A stretch of 64,000 nt of DNA from Salegentibacter tibetensis (GTDB taxonomy: Bacteria > Bacteroidota > Bacteroidia > Flavobacteriales > Flavobacteriaceae), in assembly GCF_020164485.1 (NCBI RefSeq), contig NZ_JAIQZA010000009.1, positions 62,001-126,000 on the forward strand. Direction: 5' to 3'. The notes beneath the pieces are model-generated. The model saw nothing but the letters and a program-made list of their open reading frames with translations, ran no database searches and had not been told where the DNA came from. Both the position numbers and the translations under genes were made by a program. This document shows positions 34,601-41,066 of this stretch, in pieces; within the stretch, counting starts at the first letter, position 1, and every line of letters begins with the position of its first letter.

Positions 34601-35278
34601 AAGTTTCGGTGCAAATTGCTGCACTCGCGGGCCATTAATAAAGGCCACGTTATCCTTATATGCCGAAACAATCTCGTTTGGGTTTTCTTCGGAAGTTTTC
34701 CTGATTAATTTAAATAATGAACTCGGTTTTTCTTCTCCATCAATCACAAAAGTACCGTTGAAAATCTTATGACGGCAATGTTCAGAATTCACCTGCGAGA
34801 ATCCAAAAACTTCAGAATCGGTTAGTTTTCGACCTAATTTATTGGCTAAGCCTTGCAAATAAGCGACCTCTTCAACGTTAAGCGCTAATCCTTCCTGTTG
34901 GTTATAGGCATCAATATCATCAATTTCAATGATAGGCTCGGGATTGACATGAATATCAAAAATATCCTGATCCAGACCTTCATATTTCTGGGAAAGCATC
35001 GGGTCAAAATCGTGGTAATTCTTGTCTATTCGCAAGAATTCCTCAATTCTGATTATTCCCTTAACACCCATATTTTCGGTAATTTCTACCGCGTTGGTAC
35101 TCCAGGGGGTAATCATTGCGGCACGGGGACCAACAAAAAAATCTGCCAGAGCAGATTTATCGATTTGTTGTGTATTCCCAAAAAGCCAGTTTAATTTTGT
35201 GATGTCATGTGCCGTAAGGTTGGTATGCGTTTCTACCGCAAAAACCTTAGTGGTTTGGTCTCCAAAGAAAAGGATCAT
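31601..35278 (-). CDS. purL: Phosphoribosylformylglycinamidine synthase, single-chain
   Basis: 1225 residues: the large Gram-negative/eukaryotic-type FGAM synthase with synthetase and glutaminase in one chain. Early FGARAT linker motif SEVFGFSQVNSEHCRHKIF; synthetase motifs SIKAETHNFPTTVEPFNGAA, GAATGSGGEIRDR and SIHDHGAGGHLNCL; the second half-domain has PTGKDSLSMK. The C-terminal glutamine amidotransferase shows LGVCNGCQL with the Cys nucleophile near 1074 and MMPHLERSTFPW with the late catalytic residues. It converts FGAR to FGAM in purine synthesis. It stands alone, away from other pur genes. No riboswitch-like structure was recognised upstream. Confidence 0.97.
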   Translation of the reverse strand: MILFFGDQTTKVFAVETHTNLTAHDITKLNWLFGNTQQIDKSALADFFVGPRAAMITPWSTNAVEITENMGVKGIIRIEEFLRIDKNYHDFDPMLSQKYEGLDQDIFDIHVNPEPIIEIDDIDAYNQQEGLALNVEEVAYLQGLANKLGRKLTDSEVFGFSQVNSEHCRHKIFNGTFVIDGEEKPSSLFKLIRKTSEENPNEIVSAYKDNVAFINGPRVQQFAPKLPDVPEFYENKDFDSVISIKAETHNFPTTVEPFNGAATGSGGEIRDRLAGGKGSLPLAGTAVYMTSYSRLDKDRKWENGMKERDWLYQTPMDILIKASNGASDFGNKFGQPLISGSVLTFEHSEHQRSLGYDKVIMLAGGIGYGKASQAQKDIPKKGDKIVILGGENYRIGMGGAAVSSADTGELGSGIELNAIQRANPEMQKRASNAVRGMVESEENPIVSIHDHGAGGHLNCLSELVEETGGKIDLDKLPVGDPTLSAKEIIGNESQERMGLVIGGKNYEILKRVSERERSPIYQVGDVTGDHRFTFEGSKSGQKPMDLELSDMFGSSPKTIMKDKSVNRTYDDVVYSSENIKDYLTQLLQLEAVACKDWLTNKVDRCVTGRVAKQQTAGPLQLPLNNCGVMSLDYNGKEGVATSIGHSPVSALVDPVAGSKNSIGEALSNIVWAPLEKGLKSISLSANWMWPCNNEGEDARLYEAVQAVSDFAISLGINVPTGKDSLSMKQRYKDGEVLSPGTVIISAAGHCDDITKVVEPVFQKNGGDIYYINLSQDKFKLGGSSFAQILNKVGKEVPTIKDDKKFANAFYNIQGLIKQDLIQAGHDVASGGLITTLLEMCFADTNLGAELDLSALNEKDSVKLLFNENCGIVFQAKDETAEKVLTDNKVEFFKIGKVTEGNELKIKNGSENLSLNIPDLRDVWYKTSFLLDQKQSGIDKATERFNNYKNQPLEFKFPYGFTGQLPAQSSLMEKPGEPIKAAIIREKGSNSEREMARAMHLAGFDVKDVHMTDLISGRETLEDIKFIAAVGGFSNSDVLGSAKGWAGAFLYNEKAKTALDNFFKREDTLSLGVCNGCQLFVELGLINPHHEKKPKMLHNASHKFECNFTSVEIMENNSVMLSTLSGSKLGIWAAHGEGKFSFPYKKEHYNIVGEYGYDKYPANPNGSNHNTAMLTDDTGRHLVMMPHLERSTFPWNWAYYPKDRKDDKVSPWLEAFINARKWLEEK

Positions 35279-35375
35279 TCTATGTTATTTTGTGTTGTTC
35301 GAGAAAGCACAAATTTAGGTTTTTTAAAGGGAATATTTTATGATGTGAATGAAGAAATAAATTGAAAAAAAAATA

Positions 35376-35517
35376 CCACGAATTGACGAATAATTTATGC
35401 TGATGAAAAAATTCTCGTTGAAAGCTTAAGTTTTTTAATTAAATTATCATTGCTTTTTAGATAGAAAGAGAATTCTTGACTAACTTCCTGCAAGGTTTAC
35501 AAAACCTTGTAGGTCTG
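35376..35517. repeat. Dispersed repeat, copy 1 (CCACGAATT ... CCTGCAAGG/CTTGTAGG)
   Basis: Two recognisable parts: CCACGAATTGACGAAT at 35376-35391, and CCTGCAAGGTTT-ACA-AAACCTTGTAGG at 35487-35513 followed by TCTG, an imperfect palindrome. The same two parts in the same relative order occur at 58471-58640 in inverted orientation. The gap between purL and the lamin-tail gene (35279-35600) holds nothing else recognisable. Confidence 0.7.
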
Positions 35518-35600
35518 AGTAGTTTTCAAACCTAAGAGGTATAAAAAAACCTCGCAGGAGGTGGGTGCGATAAATCTCTATAAAATACGGTAGCTTGAAT

Positions 35601-36170
35601 TTAATATTCACCCAACCCATCTACGGTATTCATTTCAAAAACATCCCAGTCATCAGGATTGTATTCAAGAGAAGGTTCTGTTATTGTTTTCTTTCTTCTT
35701 AGTGTTTGGTCTTTGGCAAAATCTTCGGGATCATCAAAGTGGCCAATGATGTCTATCAACTCCCCGTTTTTAAAAAGTCCGATAGGGTCGTTGCCGTTAA
35801 AATCCAGCGGTGCTCCCGTTTTTAATTGATTTGATTTCGAAATTATTTCAGAAATATCGGCAGATTCATTTCCAATCACAAAAGTTTCATTGTGTGCCAG
35901 ATCGCCTTCCAGTAAAACTTCTGCCATCCAATCGCCGGCGCCATTAGATTGTTTTCTTATGGAATAAGCTTCAGCTTCGAGGTCTAAATTTTCTCCGGTA
36001 AGATTTACGATTTCAAGCGCTTTGTTAAAAGAAGTCCCTTCTACATATTCTGAAAAGAAAATTTCACTTGAAAAATTATTTTCCAGCGGAAGATCTTCAG
36101 GATACGAGGTGTCGTCTTCTGAACAGGAATAAAGAAGTATTAAAAGGAATAAAAAGTAGTAATTTTTCAT
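35601..36170 (-). CDS. Lamin-tail-domain lipoprotein
   Basis: 189 residues with a lipoprotein signal (LLYSC, Cys16). The rest fits a lamin tail domain: IFFSEYVEGTSFNKALEIVN opens it, YSIRKQSNG, ETFVIGNESAD and NGNDPIGLFKNGELIDIIGH are the typical later strands, and TLRRKKTITEP is the usual end block. In Bacteroidota this domain is found alone or fused to nucleases and is thought to bind DNA or act as a structural module; this copy has no enzymatic partner. Single gene, 74 bp from the methyltransferase stop. Confidence 0.8.
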   Translation of the reverse strand: MKNYYFLFLLILLYSCSEDDTSYPEDLPLENNFSSEIFFSEYVEGTSFNKALEIVNLTGENLDLEAEAYSIRKQSNGAGDWMAEVLLEGDLAHNETFVIGNESADISEIISKSNQLKTGAPLDFNGNDPIGLFKNGELIDIIGHFDDPEDFAKDQTLRRKKTITEPSLEYNPDDWDVFEMNTVDGLGEY

Positions 36171-36244
36171 AGAGAGTCAATTTCAGGGAAAATAACAGGA
36201 TTTTACCTGAAATTGATTCAATCAAAAAATTTGGGGAGAAACCC

Positions 36245-37462
36245 TTAAGGTTTTTTCTCTAAAAGCGCCATATAAAAACCGTCATAGCCGGTTTCAGAAG
36301 AAAGTATTTTCTTATCTCTAAGCAATCTGAATTGTTTTCCTTCTTCAGTATTCTTCAGGAAGTTTTCTACTTGCTTTTTATTTTCAGAAGGTAAAACCGA
36401 ACAGGTCGCGTAAACCATTTTTCCGCCGGGTTTAACGATACGGGAATAGGTTTCGATAATTTCAGCCTGGGTTTTAATAAGGTTGTCTATAAATTCCGGC
36501 TGCAGTTTCCATTTAGCATCAGGGTTTCGACTTAAAACTCCGAGTCCGCTACAGGGTGAATCTATAAGCACGCGATCTGCAGTGCCATAAAGTTTCTTGA
36601 TTACTTTCGTGGTGTCAATTGCACGTGGATCAATATTGTGTGCACCGGCTCTTTTGGCGCGGCGCTTTAATTCTTTGAGCTTATTTCCGTAGATATCGGT
36701 AGCGATAATCTGGCCTTTATTTTCCATAAGCGCGGCAAGGTGAAGCGTTTTTCCTCCGGCACCGGCGCAGGTATCTACCACGCGCATTCCCGGCTCTACC
36801 TCAAGAAATTCCGCTACTAACTGGGAAGACGCATCCTGAACTTCAAAGAAACCATCTTTAAAAGCCTGGGTTCTAAAAACGTTGCCACGTTCTGCCAGTT
36901 TTAAAGCGTCTTTATAACCTTTTATAGGTTCAGAAATTATTTCTTCGTCCTTAAGAACACTGCGTAAATTATCTTTAGTTGTTTTAAGCGTGTTGGCCCT
37001 AAGTATAACAGGTGCCTGCATATTGAGGGCAGCGATTTCTTTTTCCCAGACTTTTTCGCCCAATTCTTTAACTCCCAGTTCATCCATCCAATCTGGGATA
37101 GATTCACGGTATTTTCTAATCTTGCTTAAACTGTCAAATTTCCCTTTTATTCTTCGGGTTGGAGTGTTTTCAAATTGTGGCCAGTCTGGTAGGGCAATTC
37201 CACGTAAAGTAGCCCAGACGGTGAATAATCTAAATAGATTTTCGCGATCGAACGGCTCTTTTACTTCAGCAATTTCGGCATAAAGTCTTTTCCAGCGAAC
37301 AATATCGTAAACGGTTTCGGCAATAAAACTACGGTCTCTTGAGCCCCAACGTTTGTCGCGTTTTAAGGTTTGCTCAATAACCTTATCGGCATATTTACCA
37401 TTATTAAAAATTTCATTTAAGGCATCCATGGTTGCAAAAACCAAATTCCTGTGTAACCGCAT
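36245..37462 (-). CDS. RsmB/NOP-family RNA (cytosine-5) methyltransferase
   Basis: 405 residues from the ATG at 37462 (MRLHRNLVFATMDAL), the usual family start; an upstream in-frame ATG at 37483 would add seven residues. N-terminal NusB-like region, then SAM motifs VDTCAGAGGKTLHLAALM (motif I), IATDIYGNKLKELKRRAKRA, DSPCSGLGVLSRNPDAKWKL (catalytic PC motif) and MVYATCSVLPSENKKQVENF (catalytic TC motif). It methylates cytosine C5 in rRNA or tRNA; whether it is RsmB itself is uncertain. Divergent from the BNR-like lipoprotein, sharing a 198-bp region that carries two copies of the CTCGATAATCGAG palindrome. Confidence 0.88.
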   Translation of the reverse strand: MRLHRNLVFATMDALNEIFNNGKYADKVIEQTLKRDKRWGSRDRSFIAETVYDIVRWKRLYAEIAEVKEPFDRENLFRLFTVWATLRGIALPDWPQFENTPTRRIKGKFDSLSKIRKYRESIPDWMDELGVKELGEKVWEKEIAALNMQAPVILRANTLKTTKDNLRSVLKDEEIISEPIKGYKDALKLAERGNVFRTQAFKDGFFEVQDASSQLVAEFLEVEPGMRVVDTCAGAGGKTLHLAALMENKGQIIATDIYGNKLKELKRRAKRAGAHNIDPRAIDTTKVIKKLYGTADRVLIDSPCSGLGVLSRNPDAKWKLQPEFIDNLIKTQAEIIETYSRIVKPGGKMVYATCSVLPSENKKQVENFLKNTEEGKQFRLLRDKKILSSETGYDGFYMALLEKKP

Positions 37463-37497
37463 AACTAAATTTTGAATTTGCAAAGGTAAGTTTTTTA

Positions 37498-37622
37498 CTC
37501 GATAATCGAGATTTAATGCTCGGGGGCTTTCTTCGAAATTAAAATAGTATTTTCTTTCAATGCTTTCTAAGCTTTCTGAGTATTTTACTTCGTAAAAATT
37601 TACCTTTGACTCGATAATCGAG
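37498..37622. repeat. Two CTCGATAATCGAG palindromes in a divergent promoter region
   Basis: CTCGATAATCGAG at 37498-37510 and again at 37610-37622, between the RsmB-like and BNR-like genes. The second is followed by GTAGTTTACT, the same tail that follows the repeat at 56982-57047. Further copies lie at 45035, 56982 (last base changed) and 60523. Confidence 0.75.
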
Positions 37623-37660
37623 GTAGTTTACTGGATTTATAAAACGATAAAACCCAACCT

Positions 37661-38740
37661 ATGAACAGATTTATAGTTTTTTTCCTGCTTTTAATATTTA
37701 GCGCCTGCAAAAATGAAAAAGAAGCTGAAAATGAAGAACAGGCTAAAGCTGAAATAGATTTTGCTTCAGTAGCAATAGAACCCATTCTGGAAGATGATTC
37801 CTTAAGTATTCGCGCAATTGAAATTATTGGGAATAACCTCGCTTTTGCGTCTAATAATGCCACCTTTGGAATGTATAATTTTGAAAACAAAACCTGGCGG
37901 ACCAATACCCAAAAATACGATACGCTGGTTCCAGAGTTTAGAGCAGTAGCTTCTACCGATACAGATTTCTTTATGCTGAGCGTAGGTAGTCCTGCTTTAC
38001 TTTATAAAACCGGAGATTCCGGGGCGATGGAACTGGTCTATAAAGAGGAGAACGAAAAAGCTTTTTACGATGCCATGGCTTTTTGGAACAACCAGGAAGG
38101 AATCGCGATGGGCGACCCAACCAATAATTGTATTTCTATAAATTGTATTTCTATAATTATTACACGTGACGGCGGAAAATCCTGGGAAAAATTAGACTGC
38201 GAAGTATTGCCTGAAGTTATAGAAGGTGAAGCGGCTTTTGCGGCCAGTAATTCTAATATCGCTATTCAAGGAGATAAAACCTGGATCTTAACCGGCGGAA
38301 TAAAATCCCGAATTTATTTCTCACCAGATAAAGGTGAAACCTGGGAGGTTTTTGATACTCCCTTAATAGACGGGGAAGCGACAACCGGCGGCTATAGTGT
38401 GGATTTTTATGATGAGAATTTTGGGATTATCATGGGTGGAGATTATACTAATCCAGATGGAAATATGGGTAACAAGGCCATTACTAAAGATGGTGGCAAA
38501 ACCTGGGTATTAGTTGCAGAAGGGGAGGATCCCGGTTATAAGAGTAGTGTAAAGTTTGTACCCAATAGTGGAGGAGAAAAGATAATTGCAACCGGATTTA
38601 GTGGGATTTCATACACTAAAGATTCAGGTAAAACCTGGGAAGAGCTTTCTAAAGAAGGTTTTTATACTTTAAAGTTTAAAAACGATTCGGTAGCATTTGC
38701 TGCCGGAAAAGGCCGAATTTCAAAACTAACTTTTAGATAA
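37661..38740 (+). CDS. BNR/Ycf48-like beta-propeller lipoprotein
   Basis: 359 residues, lipoprotein signal FSAC (Cys16). The body carries BNR-type Asp boxes: ITRDGGKSWEK, FSPDKGETWEVF, ITKDGGKTWVLV and YTKDSGKTWEEL, as in sialidase-like and Ycf48-like propellers. Flavobacterial relatives are often labelled oxidoreductase or glycosyl hydrolase without evidence. At residues 156-165 the sequence NCISINCISI comes from a perfect 15-bp tandem duplication. Divergent from the RsmB-like gene, with a CTCGATAATCGAG palindrome 38 bp before the start codon. Confidence 0.75.
   Translation: MNRFIVFFLLLIFSACKNEKEAENEEQAKAEIDFASVAIEPILEDDSLSIRAIEIIGNNLAFASNNATFGMYNFENKTWRTNTQKYDTLVPEFRAVASTDTDFFMLSVGSPALLYKTGDSGAMELVYKEENEKAFYDAMAFWNNQEGIAMGDPTNNCISINCISIIITRDGGKSWEKLDCEVLPEVIEGEAAFAASNSNIAIQGDKTWILTGGIKSRIYFSPDKGETWEVFDTPLIDGEATTGGYSVDFYDENFGIIMGGDYTNPDGNMGNKAITKDGGKTWVLVAEGEDPGYKSSVKFVPNSGGEKIIATGFSGISYTKDSGKTWEELSKEGFYTLKFKNDSVAFAAGKGRISKLTFR
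38126..38155 (+). repeat. 15-bp in-frame tandem duplication
   Basis: AATTGTATTTCTATA occurs twice in direct succession, adding NCISI to the BNR-like lipoprotein. Perfect identity suggests recent slippage. Confidence 0.9.
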
Positions 38741-38744
38741 AAGA

Positions 38745-38772
38745 ATCCCGGAAAGCCTAAGCCAACCGGGAT
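38745..38772 (+). terminator. Hairpin after the BNR-like gene
   Basis: ATCCCGG / CCGGGAT with a 14-nt loop, 4 bp past the stop codon. There is no good T-run, so termination is only probable. Confidence 0.5.
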
Positions 38773-38886
38773 ACTAACTACTAACTAACCAAAAAACTAA
38801 ATCTGAAACTCACTTAGTGAGATTTTTAATACCTCGATTTTACACCGAAGTATTTATTTTTTTCTGTGGACTCGCAAGAAGTTAAC

Positions 38887-39336
38887 TTACTCTTCTTCCC
38901 GCTTTTCACGTTCTTTTCGTGCACGGTATTCTTTAATCAATTTTTTATGAAATTCGCCTTCAAGTTTATGAAGTTTAATAATTTCCTGTGCGGTCATTAT
39001 TTCTTTCAAGTCCTTAAAAAGCTTCTGTTTTAAAATATAATCCTGTTTTTCTATCGTCACATATTCGGCTAACATTTCTTCGGCATCATCTTCTGTTATG
39101 CATTCCAGATTAGGAAGGTCTCTATGCTCACGTTTTCTTAGCTCGTGCATTTTTGATTCATATTCATTATAAATCGGCCAGAATTGCTGCGCTTTTTTCT
39201 TATCGAGATTTAATTCCTGAGTGAAAAACGCAGTTTTTAGCTCCTTAATTTTTTCACGATGAGAATCGTCACGTTCCTGTGATTGCATTTGCCACAATCC
39301 AGAAAACATAAATATTATAAGTATAAGTTTTTTCAT
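38887..39336 (-). CDS. Periplasmic sensor-like protein of an ECF sigma operon
   Basis: 149 residues with a signal peptide (MKKLILIIFMFSGLWQMQSQ). The mature part is a charged helical protein with an LTxxQ-like pattern: LDKKKAQQFWPIYNEYESKM resembles Spy/CpxP-like and sensor-of-ECF-type-sigma proteins of flavobacteria. It starts 2 bp after the stop of the anti-sigma-like gene, so sigma, membrane protein and this protein form an operon. It is likely a periplasmic partner that detects envelope stress and modulates the anti-sigma factor; this role is inferred from operon position. Confidence 0.7.
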   Translation of the reverse strand: MKKLILIIFMFSGLWQMQSQERDDSHREKIKELKTAFFTQELNLDKKKAQQFWPIYNEYESKMHELRKREHRDLPNLECITEDDAEEMLAEYVTIEKQDYILKQKLFKDLKEIMTAQEIIKLHKLEGEFHKKLIKEYRARKEREKREEE

Positions 39337-39338
39337 AT

Positions 39339-39860
39339 TTAATTTTCATCTAATATATAAAGGGGATCTTCTATATTTTCATCAAGATAATTCATCATCG
39401 CTTCAGAATTTATTGTATTTAAATCGGCATCGTCAATAATATAGCCTTGTTGAAAAATATAATTTGACATTTCCCCGGTAGAGAAATCTATATTATTATC
39501 ATCTATATAGTTTTCCATTACTGAAAGTTCGAGATTTTCCCAACTGGTTTGTGTTTCGGGGTTTATATAGAAAGTACTGGCAAAAGCTATAACCATAGCC
39601 GCGATGCTCGCTGCATAAAGGAAAACTTCTTTCGTAAATAAGGTTCTTACTTTTGGTTCCTTTTTAGATACTTTTTCAAGCAACTCATCTTCCAGCCCGT
39701 CAAAATATCCTTTAGGCGTGGTAAAACCGGTTGATTTCTTTTCTCCCAGATTTTCTGAAAGTTTCACCATATCCAATAGTTCGTCCTCCAAACCCTCAAA
39801 ATATTTTGATGGGGCTTTAAAACCTGACTTGGGATTATATGATAAACTATTCTTCTTCAT
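39339..39860 (-). CDS. Single-pass membrane protein, probable anti-sigma factor
   Basis: 173 residues. The cytoplasmic half carries an internal duplication: GFKAPSKYFEGLEDELLD and GFTTPKGYFDGLEDELLE, about 32 residues apart. One transmembrane segment follows at about 79-100, then an acidic periplasmic tail of about 70 residues rich in Asp, Asn and Tyr with DDNNIDFSTGEMSNYIF. No classical zinc anti-sigma motif is present. It starts 32 bp after the ECF sigma stop. The duplicated FxxPxxYFxGLEDELL motif is frequent in Bacteroidota proteins encoded beside ECF sigma genes and may contact sigma. Confidence 0.7.
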   Translation of the reverse strand: MKKNSLSYNPKSGFKAPSKYFEGLEDELLDMVKLSENLGEKKSTGFTTPKGYFDGLEDELLEKVSKKEPKVRTLFTKEVFLYAASIAAMVIAFASTFYINPETQTSWENLELSVMENYIDDNNIDFSTGEMSNYIFQQGYIIDDADLNTINSEAMMNYLDENIEDPLYILDEN

Positions 39861-39892
39861 TTGTTTATTTGACTATGAAAAGTACAAAAGGT

Positions 39893-40489
39893 TTAATTGG
39901 TTTTTAAGTATTCCTCTATTTTTTTGACCGCGTGATGGTAGGAGGCTTTTAACGCTCCTTCACTGGTTTCCAGAATTTCTGAGATCTCCCGGTATTTTAA
40001 TTCCTGGAAATATTTCATATTAAAAACCTGTTGCTGTTTAGCCGGAAGACTGGCAATAGCCTGTTGCAATTTTAGTTGAATTTCATCTCCTTCAAAATAA
40101 ACGTCGCTTTCCAAATTTGAAATAAGCTGCTGTTGTAAATCCTCTGAAGTAATATGATTTCGTTTAGCCCTTTTATTTAGAAAGCTAATCGATTCGTTAG
40201 TAGCTATACGATACATCCAGGAAAACAATTTACTTTCTCCTTTAAAATTATGAATATTTCTAAATACTTTTATAAAAGTATTTTGAAGCACATCATGCGC
40301 ATCTTCATGGTCCTTGACCATGTTACGTATGTGCCAGTATAAGCGCTCTTTATATAAAGATACCAGTTCTTTAAAAGCTTCTGAAGAAGTCTTTTTATCC
40401 TGTAAGCGTTTAATAAGGAGATTTTCGGACGTTTTCAAAGGGATGCTAGTCTTAATACTTTTTGGTGAATCCCGTGTAACGGAAGTCAA
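39893..40489 (-). CDS. ECF-type RNA polymerase sigma factor
   Basis: 198 residues. Region 2: DVLQNTFIKVFRNIHNF and FSWMYRIATNESISFLNKR; region 4: LPAKQQQVFNMKYFQELKYR, then EISEILETSEGALKASYHHA, a typical helix-turn-helix. The first 30 residues are poorly conserved in such proteins, so the exact start is less sure, but there is no other good Met before residue 57. First gene of a three-gene operon with the membrane anti-sigma-like and periplasmic proteins. The promoter lies in the long gap shared with serBA; ECF units often drive themselves. Confidence 0.92.
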   Translation of the reverse strand: MTSVTRDSPKSIKTSIPLKTSENLLIKRLQDKKTSSEAFKELVSLYKERLYWHIRNMVKDHEDAHDVLQNTFIKVFRNIHNFKGESKLFSWMYRIATNESISFLNKRAKRNHITSEDLQQQLISNLESDVYFEGDEIQLKLQQAIASLPAKQQQVFNMKYFQELKYREISEILETSEGALKASYHHAVKKIEEYLKTN

Positions 40490-40613
40490 AGGTAATTAAA
40501 ACTTTATTCTTCTTAAAGTCAGTGCATAAAAGAATTTAAGGAAGAAATCCTTTTCACCTTAAAGTGCATTTCATCGATTAAATGCATAAAAAACGGATAA
40601 AAAGCACTTTTTG

Positions 40614-40645
40614 TTTGATAAATAGGTTTTTTTAATATACTTTTA
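40614..40645 (+). promoter_or_regulatory. Candidate flavobacterial promoter before the orphan terminator
   Basis: TTTG at 40614-40617 and TACTTTTA at 40638-40645, 20 bp apart, resemble the Bacteroidota promoter pattern TTTG-N~20-TAnnTTTG. A start near 40652 would make a transcript of about 120 nt ending at the terminator at 40737-40770. Confidence 0.35.
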
Positions 40646-40651
40646 CATTAT

Positions 40652-40772
40652 CAAAATGATTTAATCTTTTTTGCCCCAAATGAAAATGAATTAAGTCTTT
40701 TATTCTTATTTGCCCCAAAATGAGAGTAATTCTAAGAAAAGGATGGAGTTTTTTACTTCATCCTTTTTTTGT
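40652..40772 (+). ncRNA. Candidate small RNA
   Basis: Inferred from a promoter-like sequence, no supported ORF, and a strong terminator, all in the gap between the divergent ECF sigma and serBA genes. Inside are two similar words: TTTTTTGCCCCAAATGAAAA near 40668 and TATTTGCCCCAAAATGAGAG near 40707, spaced about 40 nt. It may instead be an attenuated leader of serBA, but the terminator is about 300 bp before that start codon. No Rfam family was recognised. Confidence 0.35.
40737..40770 (+). terminator. Strong terminator with no upstream gene on its strand
   Basis: AAAAGGATGGAG (40737-40748) pairs with CTTCATCCTTTT (40756-40767) with one G-T pair, followed by a T-run to 40770. The only upstream gene runs the other way, which implies an unannotated short transcript. 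Confidence 0.75.
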
Positions 40773-40960
40773 GTTTAATTCCTATCCTAATATAAGCCGG
40801 GAGACGGTTGAAAACAAAAACGGACAATTAAATAAAGAACCTAATTTTTATTGAAAAGACTTTTTTATTTTTAAAACCAAGAAAGTTTCATTTTTAAGAC
40901 TTAATTTTCACTTGATTTTATCAGCTCCACATTTTATAGCGCTTCATTTTATGAAATATT

Positions 40961-40986
40961 GAAAATCTTCGGTTAATAAGATTTTC
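40961..40986 (+). promoter_or_regulatory. Hairpin and flanking direct repeat in the serBA upstream region
   Basis: GAAAATCTT / AAGATTTTC form a perfect 9-bp stem with an 8-nt loop. On either side lies a similar word: GCGCTTCATTTTATGAAATA just before and ACGCTTTATTTTACTGAAAT just after. It is 80-105 bp before the serBA start codon and could be a leader structure or an operator. The rest of 40490-41066 is AT-rich without recognised signals. Confidence 0.4.
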
Positions 40987-41066
40987 GACGCTTTATTTTA
41001 CTGAAATAAGTTAATTAAGATTCCTAAAAATAGTAGTTTTAGGGCTCATTTTAGAGTACCTTAACT

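Noticed and set aside
40720-40851. 43-residue ORF over the terminator before serBA
   Set aside because: It runs straight through a strong terminator hairpin, has no family match and no ribosome-binding support.
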